From Axinella damicornis (taxonomy: Eukaryota > Porifera > Demospongiae > Axinellida > Axinellidae): a stretch of DNA of 64,000 nucleotides. Below, piece after piece: positions 20,673-31,030 of the stretch (position 1 is the stretch's first letter; every line of letters begins with the position of its first letter). A model generated the notes under the pieces. It made no database searches, was not told the origin of the DNA, and saw nothing but the letters and a program-made list of their open reading frames with translations. A program made the position numbers and the translations under genes. Location of the stretch: the NCBI GenBank assembly GCA_963931865.1, contig OZ007518.1, positions 2,579,994 through 2,643,993 on the forward strand, given 5' to 3'.

Positions 20673-21498
20673 TGGAAAACAACACACAAATGCACTTACA
20701 TAATATGTAAAGTTTTCAGCATAATTATAACTCATCGTAAGCACTATTATGTTTCCAACACAGTCTGGTATGGCCATTCCCATTGGCAGCACATTCCAGT
20801 ATTGCCTTAAGGTCTGGAAATAATTACGATACTATACAGTGTGTACCGGAAATATCATTCTACTATTAGCCGTAATTTCATGTGCCCACGGCACTCACGA
20901 CAATATGTTGAAAACGGCTAACAGACTTGTGATATTTCATAGTATAATAAATATATAAGTAATGGCATTATATTACCTATGAGTAAGAATGGGACTCCCT
21001 ATATATTTCACAGAATGGAACAGAACACCTGGAAAGCATGGAACATCATGTCTTCACTGCAGCGTCTAATTCCACCACTGTATACTAATTCCATGACTGT
21101 ATATAGATCTCTACAAGTGCTACATGCATGCTGGTGCCCATTAAGGGTGGAGGAACAGGTGGGACTAGGGCCTCACTGGGATGGGCTCAGCCCCCCCCCA
21201 ACATTACACCAAAAGGAATTCAGGAAACATTTACAAATGTATCTTGCCCTTGATTTCAGAATGCCTTGATAGATGCTTACCTAGTAGCTAAACGGATAGC
21301 TACAGCTATGGGACAGTGACGAAGTGCAGTACTCCTCTGCAGATCTGATTCACAATTCAATGATGTTTATTATTAACATTTGGCCATGTGACTGATAAGG
21401 CGTTGTTCATCACAGCGCTGTGCAGCTCACAGTACGATATTTTGGCATGCCAACAAATCCCCCTATAAGAAGTGTACTCCGCATGCTGGTCCCTCAGC

Positions 21499-21534
<36 letters not shown>

Positions 21535-22443
21535 ATCTCAAACTGTCACCACTGGTGCCCATACTGCAGGAACTTGAGGGTTAGCGTTCATGTTACAGCC
21601 AAAATCAGCCGTATGTGAACTTCTATGTGATTTTTGTGATTTTGGAAAGCTCGGATCCAATTCAACAAGAATCCCAGGAACCCGGCTCTTTGAGCTCTAT
21701 CAAGTGACACATAATCTGTGGAGTTTTGACACTGCAGTGAGGATTACATACCTAGTTGTTCCAGTCTGTTCAGGAGGCCCATCACAAACCACACTCATCT
21801 CGCAACCCAGTGTTTGTCACCATACATGTAGCTTTAGCCCCCCGTGCTTTTTAAAAACAGTATGAACACAAAAACGAATATAAAGGAAGTCCAACGTCTC
21901 ACCTTTGGTGCTAGCAGCGGAAAATCGAAGACTGCACAGCCAGGTGGCAGGTTGAATCCATGCCAAGCTGCAAGCAATGAAGCATGCCATGCCATGCGCC
22001 ATATTATGCAGCTGCCTAGCTAGCTAGGCGCCCTAGTAACGCATAGTTACTGTTTACTGGTGTGCTTCTAATGGAGTGGCGACCGGTGAGGGTGGAGCTC
22101 GAGGAATTGAGATGTTGCTGTTGCTAGAGGAGGTGTGCATCCTAATCACATTGTAATCATGTATACCTGGGTACTGTATTTGGTGATTCCTGAGGACCAT
22201 TCATGTATGATAGCATCCACGGTACTGTTATTATGGTGATTGGTCCCACCAATAATTATTGTTCACTAGTAAGTGTCGCGAGCCAACTCACTTCCCTATG
22301 GAATAGTCTAAGTACCAGACTCTCGCGTACAGCGGATGAATCTGGTCAACTTCCCATGAAAGACTTGTTTTGACGGGGGGGGGGGGGGGGGGAAGAAGTA
22401 CGTATCTGTGGACCACATGTACAATGCTTCCACATATGCCACA

Positions 22444-22741
22444 TTTATTCCAAGGCATTTCTTAATGCCTTGGAATAAACGAGACTACTCACGGAAGTGA
22501 GCTGGGCTGTGAGACCAGTTCTTCACCGTTCGCAGGGCACCGACCTGGTTGACAACAGCTTTGATAGACAACAGGGGCATTGTGGCTTCTGTCACAATGC
22601 CCCTGTTGAGTATAAAGAGGCCTTGCAGTTCCTAGCCTCGTTCTCAGGCCTTCTGTATCAGCGTTTGTCGCTTGCAGTACTAACCCATGTTAGTACTGCA
22701 AGCGACAAATGCTGGGGTTAGAAGGCCTGAGAACGAGGCTA
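22444..22741. repeat. Three consecutive perfect hairpins
   Basis: Hairpin 1: arms 22444-22459 and 22464-22479 (TTTATTCCAAGGCATT). Hairpin 2: 22569-22584 and 22593-22608 (CAACAGGGGCATTGTG). Hairpin 3: 22633-22741, a TAGCCTCGTTCTC foldback with an inner arm GTTTGTCGCTTGCAGTACTAA. No coding sequence. Confidence 0.8.
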
Positions 22742-23066
22742 ACAGTTGCCACATTTTACCAGAGCGGTGCCTGCTGATGATGACCCACCACTATACAAAT
22801 GAGGGTCGAAACCGGTTCAGGCTGTTTGCAGGGAGAGAGTGGAGTTATTAATTGAGCTTTGGGTGAGAAAATCATTTCGGGTTATTGCCTGTACCACCTG
22901 ACACGTTTTTTTCTTCCAACTATTGGGACCAGCTACGTACAATTCTGGGGGAACGGCTTTTCTGGGAATATTCACGTGACATATCCAAACATGCATAATG
23001 TAGGAGAAACGAAATCGGAGATTAGCTAGATGCTATGTGAAAAAGTGAGTAAACAGACAGATAAAT

Positions 23067-23798
23067 CTAGTAGTCTTGGACACTCTCCTTTATTATTGTT
23101 TTAATTGCCGTCCCCAGTCTTAAGCTTCCAGTAGCGGTTAATTGAAAACCGCATGCTATAATTGACTGAGCAGCTACCATGCTTGGCTCATGCCTCTTGT
23201 CTGGTCGCCATGGTGTTGTGTAGCTGCCACGGTACCATTCAATTTTGGCTGTTTCCATGGCAGTGTCGTACTGGAGGCATTTTCCTATCCATGGCTGACC
23301 GGTGTATTGCTCCTTTGCTGGAAGCACTGCAACAAGTCACCTGCTGCAGGCACTTTATCTTCCTGGGCTGTTGGTTTCTTCAATTTTCCAGTGTATACCT
23401 ATAGAGGACATATCCACAGCAAAAAATCAATGTACCATCACCAATATATGTTGTCTGGTCTATCACCTGTCCCTATTATTTAGTTCCTATGATGTGGACT
23501 ATGGTTACAAACTAGCGGTTACCTCGTGCTGTTCACTCTCTTTTTGTAGGAGCTTTGCAATGGCTGGATCATTTACATGAGCAGTTCCATTTACACTTAC
23601 ACTTGCTGGGCAAGGTGTGTTTGTTGCACTGCTCCACTGAAGTATTGGTAGGTGAGTGGATTCGCATTGGATTTGAGTGGATAATCTTTCCACTAATGCC
23701 TCCCATTCCAAGCATTGGGTTGGAGAAATGTAGTCTGGTTGGTGCTGTATGTCGTTCATCAATTTCTCCAATCCCAAATCCTCTGCTTTTAGGGGCAC
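23067..23798 (-). CDS. Possible decayed gene fragments of unknown function
   Basis: Two minus-strand ORFs, 23798-23505 (97 aa) and 23327-23067 (86 aa), have more protein-like composition than neighbours. The second contains GQPWIGKCLQYD, then IEWYRGSYTTPWRPDK, reminiscent of small beta-barrel (chromo/Tudor-like) sequence, and ends in a TAA-type stop region. The first ends QKESEQHEVTASL. A donor-like GAG|GTAACC follows the first and a TTGTTGCAG acceptor precedes the second, but the phases do not match, so a joined gene is not supported. Identity unknown. Confidence 0.25.
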
Positions 23799-24254
23799 TA
23801 GTCTACACGAAGTGGGAACGGTCGCCTAGAAATTGACTTAAAATTGTAAAAACATCCCATGGGTTACCCATGGGACTGATTTAAGTCACCAGAACCCATG
23901 GGACACCCATGGGAGCATTTTAAGTCAATATGGTTGACCATGAAGATATACAGTGCATAGTATTACTCATGGGACCATTTTAAGTCAAGTCATTAAAGAG
24001 TATGCTCCCATCGTCTCATACCATTAGAGTAAGTCCCTGCCAATCACCCATTCACATTCTGAGAACGACTTAAAATGGTCCCATGAGTAATTGGGGCGAG
24101 CCTTAGCGAGCCCCACATAGTCGTGCTCTCCAGGATGTCCATCCGACCAGTTGGTGTCCATAACTTCCGGTTTTCATTTAACGTATGACCGTATATCCAA
24201 GTGTAAAATCGTAATGTTGCGCCGCCCGCCCGCGTGCTTAGGGCAACACGCATA

Positions 24255-24659
24255 CAAGTCGCCTAGTCTCGGAACCAGACCCTTCGTGCGGGGGAGGAGG
24301 AAAGGGTCTGGGCACGTTCCTATTACATTCGAGTTGTCCTAACGGAACGTAATTATGCGTGGTAATTAGCGATCAACTGCGATACCACGCGTACGATCAC
24401 AGTCGACCTGCTCGTTGCTCTCCTCGACTTTTGTCAGTCGCTCGCGGGTAACGCGGTACGGTACAGCGATTCGCCATGTCTAGTCACTGGCGACACAGAA
24501 AGCCTGGAGAAAAATCATTTCCCTGACGTCATTCGCGATCAACGCATCTGATTCGTTAGGTCAACATTCCGACCTGGGGACAACTCGAATGTAAGACGGT
24601 GCCCAGACCCTTTCCTCCTCCCCCGCACGAAGGGTCTGGTTCCGAGACTACAAGTCGCC
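24255..24659. mobile_element. 387-bp foldback element with 9-bp target duplication
   Basis: Element 24264-24650 opens TAGTCTCGGAACCAGACCCT and closes with the complement; arms of about 80 bp. CAAGTCGCC occurs directly on both sides (24255-24263, 24651-24659). The TAG terminus and 9-bp duplication resemble the TAGCCTCGTTCCC family but the arm sequence differs. Mutator-like superfamily is plausible from the 9-bp duplication. Confidence 0.75.
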
Positions 24660-24801
24660 CGCACGACAGTACCGTGTAGAGCCTGCTACGCTTTACAGTT
24701 TACGCCAGTGCTACAAACTACGTAGCTACTACAGACTTGCAGAGGTCAGCTGGAGGGAGAGATTCTCTCGGCAACATGGGGTACTCCTCTCGGGTACAGT
24801 G

Positions 24802-24908
24802 TAGCCTCGTTCCCAGTCCCACGCCCAGCTTTTGGTTGCTTGCCGTACGTACGTCGCTTGCAGTAGGGCAAGCAACGAAAAGCTGGGCGTGGGATCGGAA
24901 CGAGGCTA
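24802..24908. mobile_element. TAGCCTCGTTCCC-family foldback element
   Basis: Starts TAGCCTCGTTCCCAGTCCCA and ends with near complement GGAACGAGGCTA; inner arm CGCCCAGCTTTTGGTTGCTT pairs with AAGCAACGAAAAGCTGGGCG. No clear target duplication remains. Confidence 0.7.
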
Positions 24909-25134
24909 CCAGCAACTTGAAACTGCAGCTGCAAGACCGTCATGATAACGACAATTGGCTACATCGCAGGCCCCACCCCCAGCTTCCCTTATTGGCTGTG
25001 CCGCGCCGCCCGGGCTTCCAACCCTACGATCACTCAGAGAATGATTATTGGCATGCAGTACAGTATGTCAGTTAGTCAGGCGAGCCCCACAATGCCCTGC
25101 ATTCTCCTAGTAGACAACATACTATAATATATTG

Positions 25135-25785
25135 TGGAACCCCTCACCTCTGCATAAAAGTATATTCAGTGACTGCAGTGTTTGGAGTACAAGTGTATTA
25201 ATGAGTCACATTTAATTGGGTGTGTCAGTACTGAATATTGGCAAGAAAACACCTGACACCCCCCTCAACGGAAAGTGTTCAGTGCTTTTAATCCAGCTGC
25301 AGTGTTGGAGGGCTAAGGTCAGCACTGAATACAGCAACGTAAAGGTCAGCTCTGAATACAGTCACAGTGCGTGTCTTTAAAATTGATGTCGCGATTCAGA
25401 ACACCTTTCTGGATTTGCATTTGCGGCATGACTTCACCGCAAATTGGAAGGCTTCTTCCGAAAACTGGAAGACTTCTTTCGAGAATCGGAGGGTTTCTTC
25501 CAAGGAAGCGGAAAGCTTCTTCCGAAAAGTCTGACTTTGTGCTTACTTAAGTCTCTGAAAAACGGTGCAGCTCGCTTGCAGATCTTCCGGAGTTCGTTTA
25601 GGCCTTTCGCGTTGCATTTAGGTCTTCTGTATTCACATTTAATATGCGTTCATGCTTGTAACGGGAGTCCCGACCAATGACGAATAAGTTTCAGAATCGC
25701 AGCATCAAATTTAAAGGTGCGTACCGTATCATTGGCAAGTATATAAACACATACCTCACCTCCATGTAAAAGTAATGTGTGTTCC
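25135..25785 (+). repeat. Direct repeat, copy 1 (about 650 bp)
   Basis: Starts GGAACCCCTCACCTCTGCAT and ends near AAAGTAATGTGTGTTCC. The same sequence recurs in the same orientation at 26273-27488. Arrangement of two direct copies about 490 bp apart recalls LTRs, but TG..CA ends, primer site and coding region were not found. Confidence 0.7.
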
Positions 25786-26272
25786 TGGAGGGGGGGAGAT
25801 GTTGACCATTCCCAGACTAACCCTTATCCTAACCCTAGTCCTGCTTGGCCACTCAGCTAGCTCACTTCAGCGTAAAGGACAGGAATTGTTGCTTATCAAT
25901 AGTACTGCACTTTAAATGGCACTTACCTTGGTTTCTATTGCAGATCCACTGTTCTCCAAGAGCTCCACATTTCACTGCCGTAGTTGCTGGGATTACACAA
26001 GCAACTCAAGTAAGATAATGTTCTTCATGTCTGTCCCGAAAGTAAAGTTGATGGGATGAGAGCACCATCCTGTGTACGTACCTACATGTGCACATGCATA
26101 CTGAGTAGTTGTGTGATCTGGGTGGGGCTTTCAGTACTCCAGATTCCCCTGTTATGTGTGCCTATACAGCCCTTTTGTACTGAAACATCCCAATCTTCTG
26201 CTGTTTAGGTAAACACAATAGTTACGAGGATGGTATCACTATGCGCTACTGAATAGAGCTATCGTTGGCATG

Positions 26273-27488
26273 GAAACCCCTCACCTCTGCATAAAAGTAT
26301 AGTCAGTGACTGCAGTGTTTGGAGGTGGTGCCAGTACAAGTGTATTAATGAGTCACATTTTATTGGGTGTGTCAGTACTGAATATTGGCAAGAAAACACC
26401 TGACACCCCCCTCAACGGAAAGTGTCTTTTAATCCAACTGCAGTGTTGGAGGGCTAAGGTCAGCACTGATTACAGCAACGTAAAGGTCAGCTCTGAATAC
26501 AGTCACAGTGTGTGTCTTTAAAATTGATGTCGCGATTCAGAACACCTTTCTGAAATTGCATTTGCGGCATGACTTCACCGCAAATTGGAAGGCTTCTTCC
26601 GAAAACTGGAATTAAGACTTCTTTCGAGAATCGGAGGGCAAGGAAGCGGAAAGCTTCTTCCGAAAAAGTTTGACTTTTTGCTTACCTAAGTCTCTGAAAA
26701 ACGGTGCACTCGCTTGCAGATCTTCCGGAGTTCGTTTAGGCCTTTCGCGTTGCATTTAGGTCTTCTGCATTCACATTTAACTTAAGTCTTATGCGTTCAC
26801 GCTTGTAATGGGATTCCCGACCAATGACGAATAAGTTTCAGAATCGCAGCATCAAATTTAAAGACGCGTACCTTATCATTGGCAAGTATATACTGTATGG
26901 CCGGAAAATTTGGCGGGAATTAAATTTGGCGGATTGGCTCTAAAAGGCTGTGAGTTACATTTGGCGGATTTGCAGAGTGAGAATGACGTCATACTAATCG
27001 CACGGCCGCGTTGCCGCGGAGCGCTCGGAGGTTTACGTGAGATCTTGTGTCGCTAGGCTGCGATGGAGTCCGAGTTTGCAGTGGAGAGCTGTGTTGGAGG
27101 TACCACATCTACAAACTGAACCTCTGGGATGCGAGTGTAGGAGAGGAACTGCCGTGCGAGTGGTACGTAATAGCAGTGATGCGAAGGAGCGCCATCGTCG
27201 GCCATGTACCCACAGCTGCTTGCTCGCTATTTCTGGCCGATCAGCTGCTTGCTCACTATTTCTGGCAGATCAGAGACAGAGGTACTATAGTATTATGAGT
27301 GCTTTCGTGAGAGCTAGCTCGAGCGTCACTACGAGACCCCGCCCACATCATGGCATGACAAAATATTGGCGGAATTTAATTTGGCGGTGCGTTCATAATC
27401 TGCCATACCACCAAATTAAATTCCCCGCTAAATTTTCCGGCCATACGGTAAACACATACCTCACTTCCATGTAAAAGTAATGTGTGTT
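26273..27488 (+). repeat. Direct repeat, copy 2, interrupted by a MITE
   Basis: Second copy of the 25135 repeat. After GGCAAGTATATA a 556-bp element (26893-27448) interrupts it; the repeat resumes with AACACATACCTCACTTCC. Confidence 0.7.
26891..27450. mobile_element. TA-flanked MITE (Tc1/mariner-like)
   Basis: Element 26893-27448 has termini CTGTATGGCCGGAAAATTT and AAATTTTCCGGCCATACGG, each preceded or followed by TA. Copy 1 of the host repeat (25735-25750) shows the uninterrupted target. The interior repeats the motif TTTGGCGG several times. No transposase; short ORFs inside are not supported. Confidence 0.7.
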
Positions 27489-27561
27489 CCTTCGGGGTGT
27501 ATTGTCTTCGCTTCTGATCAAGCAATAACACGGCTCTATAGAAGTATTTGTAGGCACTATC

Positions 27562-28585
27562 TGTAGAGTAAGAGGTCAAGCTCCCACGTAGAGGACTGCT
27601 TCTTCCTTGTGTCCTGCACAGTGGGTTATACATGTAGCAACTCTCACTGTACATGTAAATGAAATCAGTTGTTACAGGAGTATATGTGGGTCAAGGAGCT
27701 GAAGGCATGGTGATCGGCCTCTAACTGCAATTGGAGGTTCTTTCAACAGACTTGATACTATAACTTAAGGCAGAGTGTGACCCCATCAAGTATCAAGTTT
27801 GAAACAACTGCTATTTTGGCTGTCATTGTGCAGCTGGAGACTGTGCCTTTGCCTCTTGACCTAGTCATTATTTCCTAGTCATTTGTGTCGGTTCAATATT
27901 GGGCCCCTGGAACTTTTACCCCTGAGGAGCATAGGCTGTAATGTCCGAAACACAGTGAGTACTCAAGTAAGGGTCCCAAGGGTTTCTATATCCCACTGGA
28001 CAAGACGTCCAAATTAATGCATTGGTAGCTTTACGCTTCAGTTGCTCTGTCAACCGCTTAGTCGACTGCTCAGTCGCTTTGTGTCCTGTCGCTGCGACGG
28101 TTAGTACACTCACTTACTTGCAGGTTTCCACTAATGTGGCACGCCTCCATACGTCCACCCTACGTACATGTACGTCACTGCACGTGACGAGTTTTACCAG
28201 GCCTTCCCCCGCGTTAGTACTGCAAGTGACAAACAATGGGGTTAGAAGGCCTGGGAACGAGGCTAAAGATCTCCCACTATCTATGCAGATTGCATTATTT
28301 TGTAGCAAAAGGTATAGTTAGATACGTGGTCCAAGGGATCCAAGTACACCATGTTAACGTTTGTAGCAGCTAGCTTGCACACATGACTTTAACTCCATAT
28401 AATGTGTGGGGTTATCGTCCTTTCATACTATGGCTTCTTACTGCAAAGCGATGGACTGGCTTGGACCGTTGCTCCTGGAGTCTTGTTCCTCCTTAATTAA
28501 GGGTGCCAAGCATTTCTGGCAGCTGTTATGGGAAGAAACGAATCCACCATGCATTGGTAAAGCTAAAATCCTTATCTTGCCACCT
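27562..28585. repeat. Inner portion of right arm
   Basis: Inverted counterpart of 19496-20672 (see there). Confidence 0.85.
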
Positions 28586-28930
28586 AACACCCTATGACGT
28601 TTACTAAACACCCTGTGATGTTTAGGTCCTAAACACCCTGTGACGTTTAGGTCCTAAACACCCTGTGATGTTTAGGTCCTATAAACACCCTGTGACGTTT
28701 AGGTCCTAAACACCCTGTGACGTTTAGGTCCTAAACACCCTGTGACGTTTAGGTCCTAAACACCCTGTGACGTTTAGGTCCTAAACACCTTGTGACGTTT
28801 AGGTCCTAAACACCCTGTGACGTTTAGGTCCTAAACACCCTGTGATGTTTAGGTCCTAAACACCCTGTGACGTTTAGGTCCTAAACACCCTGTGATGTTT
28901 AGGTCCTGTGATGTTTAGGCCCTAAACGCC
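28586..28930. repeat. 25-bp satellite array, right arm
   Basis: About 13 copies of the same 25-bp unit in the opposite orientation (CACCCTGTGACGTTTAGGTC). Uninterrupted by the two nested elements found in the left arm, and about half as many units. Confidence 0.95.
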
Positions 28931-29035
28931 TTGGAGAAATCCTTACTCACATTTTGGATCAATAAATTGGTCAAAATCTGCAGAAATCCTGTAATCCGGA
29001 ATGAAAAATGTCCGGATCTAGTTGAGAATGTGTTA

Positions 29036-29902
29036 TTAGTAGCTAAATTAAGGGCTTTTTTTACGGAGTTACTAGTCAACAAACAATAATTTAAATGCAC
29101 CCCCTGGGTACTGTTTTTTGCTTATTTTTTTCCAGTTGCAAATCAATGCAGTACGCATGGAGCTACACATGCAGTGAAGACATATCCATACCAATAGCTT
29201 GCCAGTTGCAATTGCAGGAATCATACCGTAATGTAGCCTAATTAAGGGATTAAGTTGTCAATGGAATAGCTATGACATAATAAGAGGCAACCGTACTGTT
29301 TTACAAAGAAACTTGAGCATGGCGGATCCACCGATCATGCCACATCTCTCTCAGACCAGCTGACTTAGATGATGTGGTTTAAGCATTATATCTGCTCCAC
29401 CTTATGTATAGGCAGCATTTAGCTGCCTGCCGGAATTCCTCAACCAATAGAAAGTTAAGACACCGAGTCTTTAAGAAACTGTTCAAAGAAGCAGACTACC
29501 TCCTCCCATTAGCCTCTCAGTGTAGCTCACTATATATAGACAGTAGTAGTATATAAAGGGTGCGGTCAATATACATTATCACAAAGCAGTTAATTCTTGT
29601 TACTATGTAGCCTTTCCCATGGCTCTCCCATGTGCGAACAAAAATTCCGTACCGTAAGTGACGAAAAGCTGGGTGATGGACTGGGAACGACGCTAGTTAC
29701 CATGTACATGTATTTGCACCAAAATATGATAGTCAACACAATAAAGGGAAAAGGATCACAACAGTTGCTGTGTAGCTACGTATATAACTAGAACAACAAG
29801 GCATAAACAACAAGGCATATAAAATGTCTTAGTCTTTTTATTAATACTAGAACTGAAGTAATACTGAAACTAAAAGGTAAAAAGTGCTTTCAGCAACAAG
29901 TA
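29036..29902. other. 3' flank of TRAF-like gene T1
   Basis: Alignable with 48650-49440 and with 58240-58600. Contains a foldback element at 29608-29695 flanked by GTTACTATG and GTTACCATG; the same insertion sits at 58354, so it predates the duplication. TTTATT at 29837-29842 gives AATAAA on the minus strand about 60 bases past the T1 stop. Confidence 0.6.
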
Positions 29903-31030
29903 TCAATTTACACGCAAGTATAGTCTGAAATGAAGACAGTCATTCTTCAAATATAAGGTGTGTCTCTGAGCATCAAATTGTAGGTCAGCACTATTGACAA
30001 GTGGGTCCTTAATCACCTTCCAACGACCTATATGAAATTGATACAGCCATACCGTGACAACTGTCAAGTGATGTCCATAGCCTCTCAGCTGATTTATAAG
30101 TAGTAGCTTAATTGTGACCTTGATGGGCCACTGCAAACGGTCATCATCATCACCCTCGAGTAAACGGAAACAGCCGCGTATGTCACCATTATGGAGGATA
30201 TCAATGTTGAATTCAAACGTGCAATGTTTAGAATAAAATTGATTGCTAATGCTCTCGTAATAATGGGTCTCACCGTGTGGGTGAGCGTTAGGGCATCTTT
30301 TTTTTTCACTGTAGGCAGTGATAGCTAAATCTTGGTGAACCTGAAATTGAGGTTCATCAATGCCGACATGAAGTTGTTGTTTTGGAAGGTCCTGCCATTT
30401 CTCAACTTGTTCCTTTATTTGTTTGTCTCGCAATTCTAGTTCGCTTTGGAGAAGATCAATTTTTTCTCCATAGGTGGACATATTTCTGTCAAGTTTTTCA
30501 ATTAGCTTTCTAGTTTGCTTTCCCTGCTGTTGCAGCTGTCCCTGCATCTTTCTGTTCTGTTCATGTAGATTGGCTATTTGGTGGTCTTTCTCTGCCATCT
30601 GCTCAGCCATTTGTTGGTCTTTCTCAGCCAACTGCTGGTCTTTCTCAGCCAACTGCTGGTCTTTCTCAGTCAACTGCTGGTCTTTCTTAGCCATCTGCTG
30701 GTCTTTCTTAGCCATCTGCTGGTTGAGCTCCATGGTCAGAGTGAGGTTGAAGAGGGACATGCACCGCAGGTGATGCTTGGCCCCCTCCTCCATGTGATGT
30801 GTAAGGTCCCGTCGAAGAACCCTTTCCTGGCAGCCAATTTTTGCAAATTCGCACTCCACCAACTGCAGTGGACACTTCCTCAAATGCTGATCCACTTTGC
30901 CGCGAGGTATGGTACCAATCTCACACTGGTTGGGACACGGCTCAACAGTCGTTTCTGGTTTATCCGATGGCGCCGGCTCGCCTTCGGTGAGATATTCGGC
31001 GCAACAGTGTTGGGGAAGAGACGCCATCAT
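29903..31030 (-). CDS. TRAF-like protein T1, RING-less (375 aa)
   Basis: TRAF-type adaptors link receptors to NF-kB/MAPK signalling through a trimeric coiled coil and a MATH (TRAF-C) receptor-binding domain (family knowledge). Starting at MMASLPQHCC, the order is: short N-terminus; one zf-TRAF-type zinc region about residues 30-90 (CPNQCEIG, HLRKCPLQLVECEF, GCQERVLRRDLTHHM); coiled coil about 95-210 made of heptads such as AEKDQQL and AKKDQQM; MATH domain about 222-375 (FNIDILHNGDIRGCFRLL, LQWPIKVTIKLLLINQL). Relative to T2 the RING and first zf-TRAF units are missing, by a clean in-frame deletion (PETT|VEPCPNQ). It therefore could not act as a RING E3. An AATAAA lies downstream. Single exon. 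Its closest relative here is T5 (58606). Confidence 0.85.
   Translation of the reverse strand: MMASLPQHCCAEYLTEGEPAPSDKPETTVEPCPNQCEIGTIPRGKVDQHLRKCPLQLVECEFAKIGCQERVLRRDLTHHMEEGAKHHLRCMSLFNLTLTMELNQQMAKKDQQMAKKDQQLTEKDQQLAEKDQQLAEKDQQMAEQMAEKDHQIANLHEQNRKMQGQLQQQGKQTRKLIEKLDRNMSTYGEKIDLLQSELELRDKQIKEQVEKWQDLPKQQLHVGIDEPQFQVHQDLAITAYSEKKRCPNAHPHGETHYYESISNQFYSKHCTFEFNIDILHNGDIRGCFRLLEGDDDDRLQWPIKVTIKLLLINQLRGYGHHLTVVTVWLYQFHIGRWKVIKDPLVNSADLQFDAQRHTLYLKNDCLHFRLYLRVN

Larger units (their letters stand above)
20673..27561. other. Interior of the 11.3-kb structure: nested repeats, no secure gene
   Basis: Nearly 7 kb between the arms. Contents: C-run of 35 bases (21500-21534), G-run of about 19 (22374-22392), three hairpins within 22444-22741, a minus-strand ORF pair (23067-23798), a CCCATGGG-rich block (23830-24095), foldback elements at 24264 and 24802, direct repeats at 25135 and 26273, and a TA-flanked MITE at 26893. 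A possible 66-bp exon lies at 25944-26009 (TTTCTATTGCAG before, GTAAGA after). Confidence 0.5.
17752..29035. mobile_element. 11.3-kb inverted-repeat (foldback) structure with satellite-bearing arms
   Basis: The outer ends are exact complements: TAACACATTCTCAACTAGAT at 17752 and its reverse complement ending at 29035. The left arm runs to about 20672, the right arm from about 27562. Both hold the same series: outer 120 bp, array of a 25-bp satellite, then about 1 kb of unique sequence ending at GACCTCTTACTCTAC. Sequences flanking the structure (17000-17751 and 29036-29700) are contiguous in the paralogous segment at 47600-48900, where the join (about 48610-48650) reads CAGACCATGCATAGTAGCTG: a probable empty site. 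TAG-type bases flank both sides, but the exact target duplication (3-4 bp) is ambiguous. No transposase is recognised inside. Arms built of short tandem repeats recall Drosophila FB or Galileo foldback elements. Confidence 0.65.

Noticed and set aside
27037..27474. 145-codon ORF
   Set aside because: Lies almost wholly within the TA-flanked MITE and reads through its inverted end.
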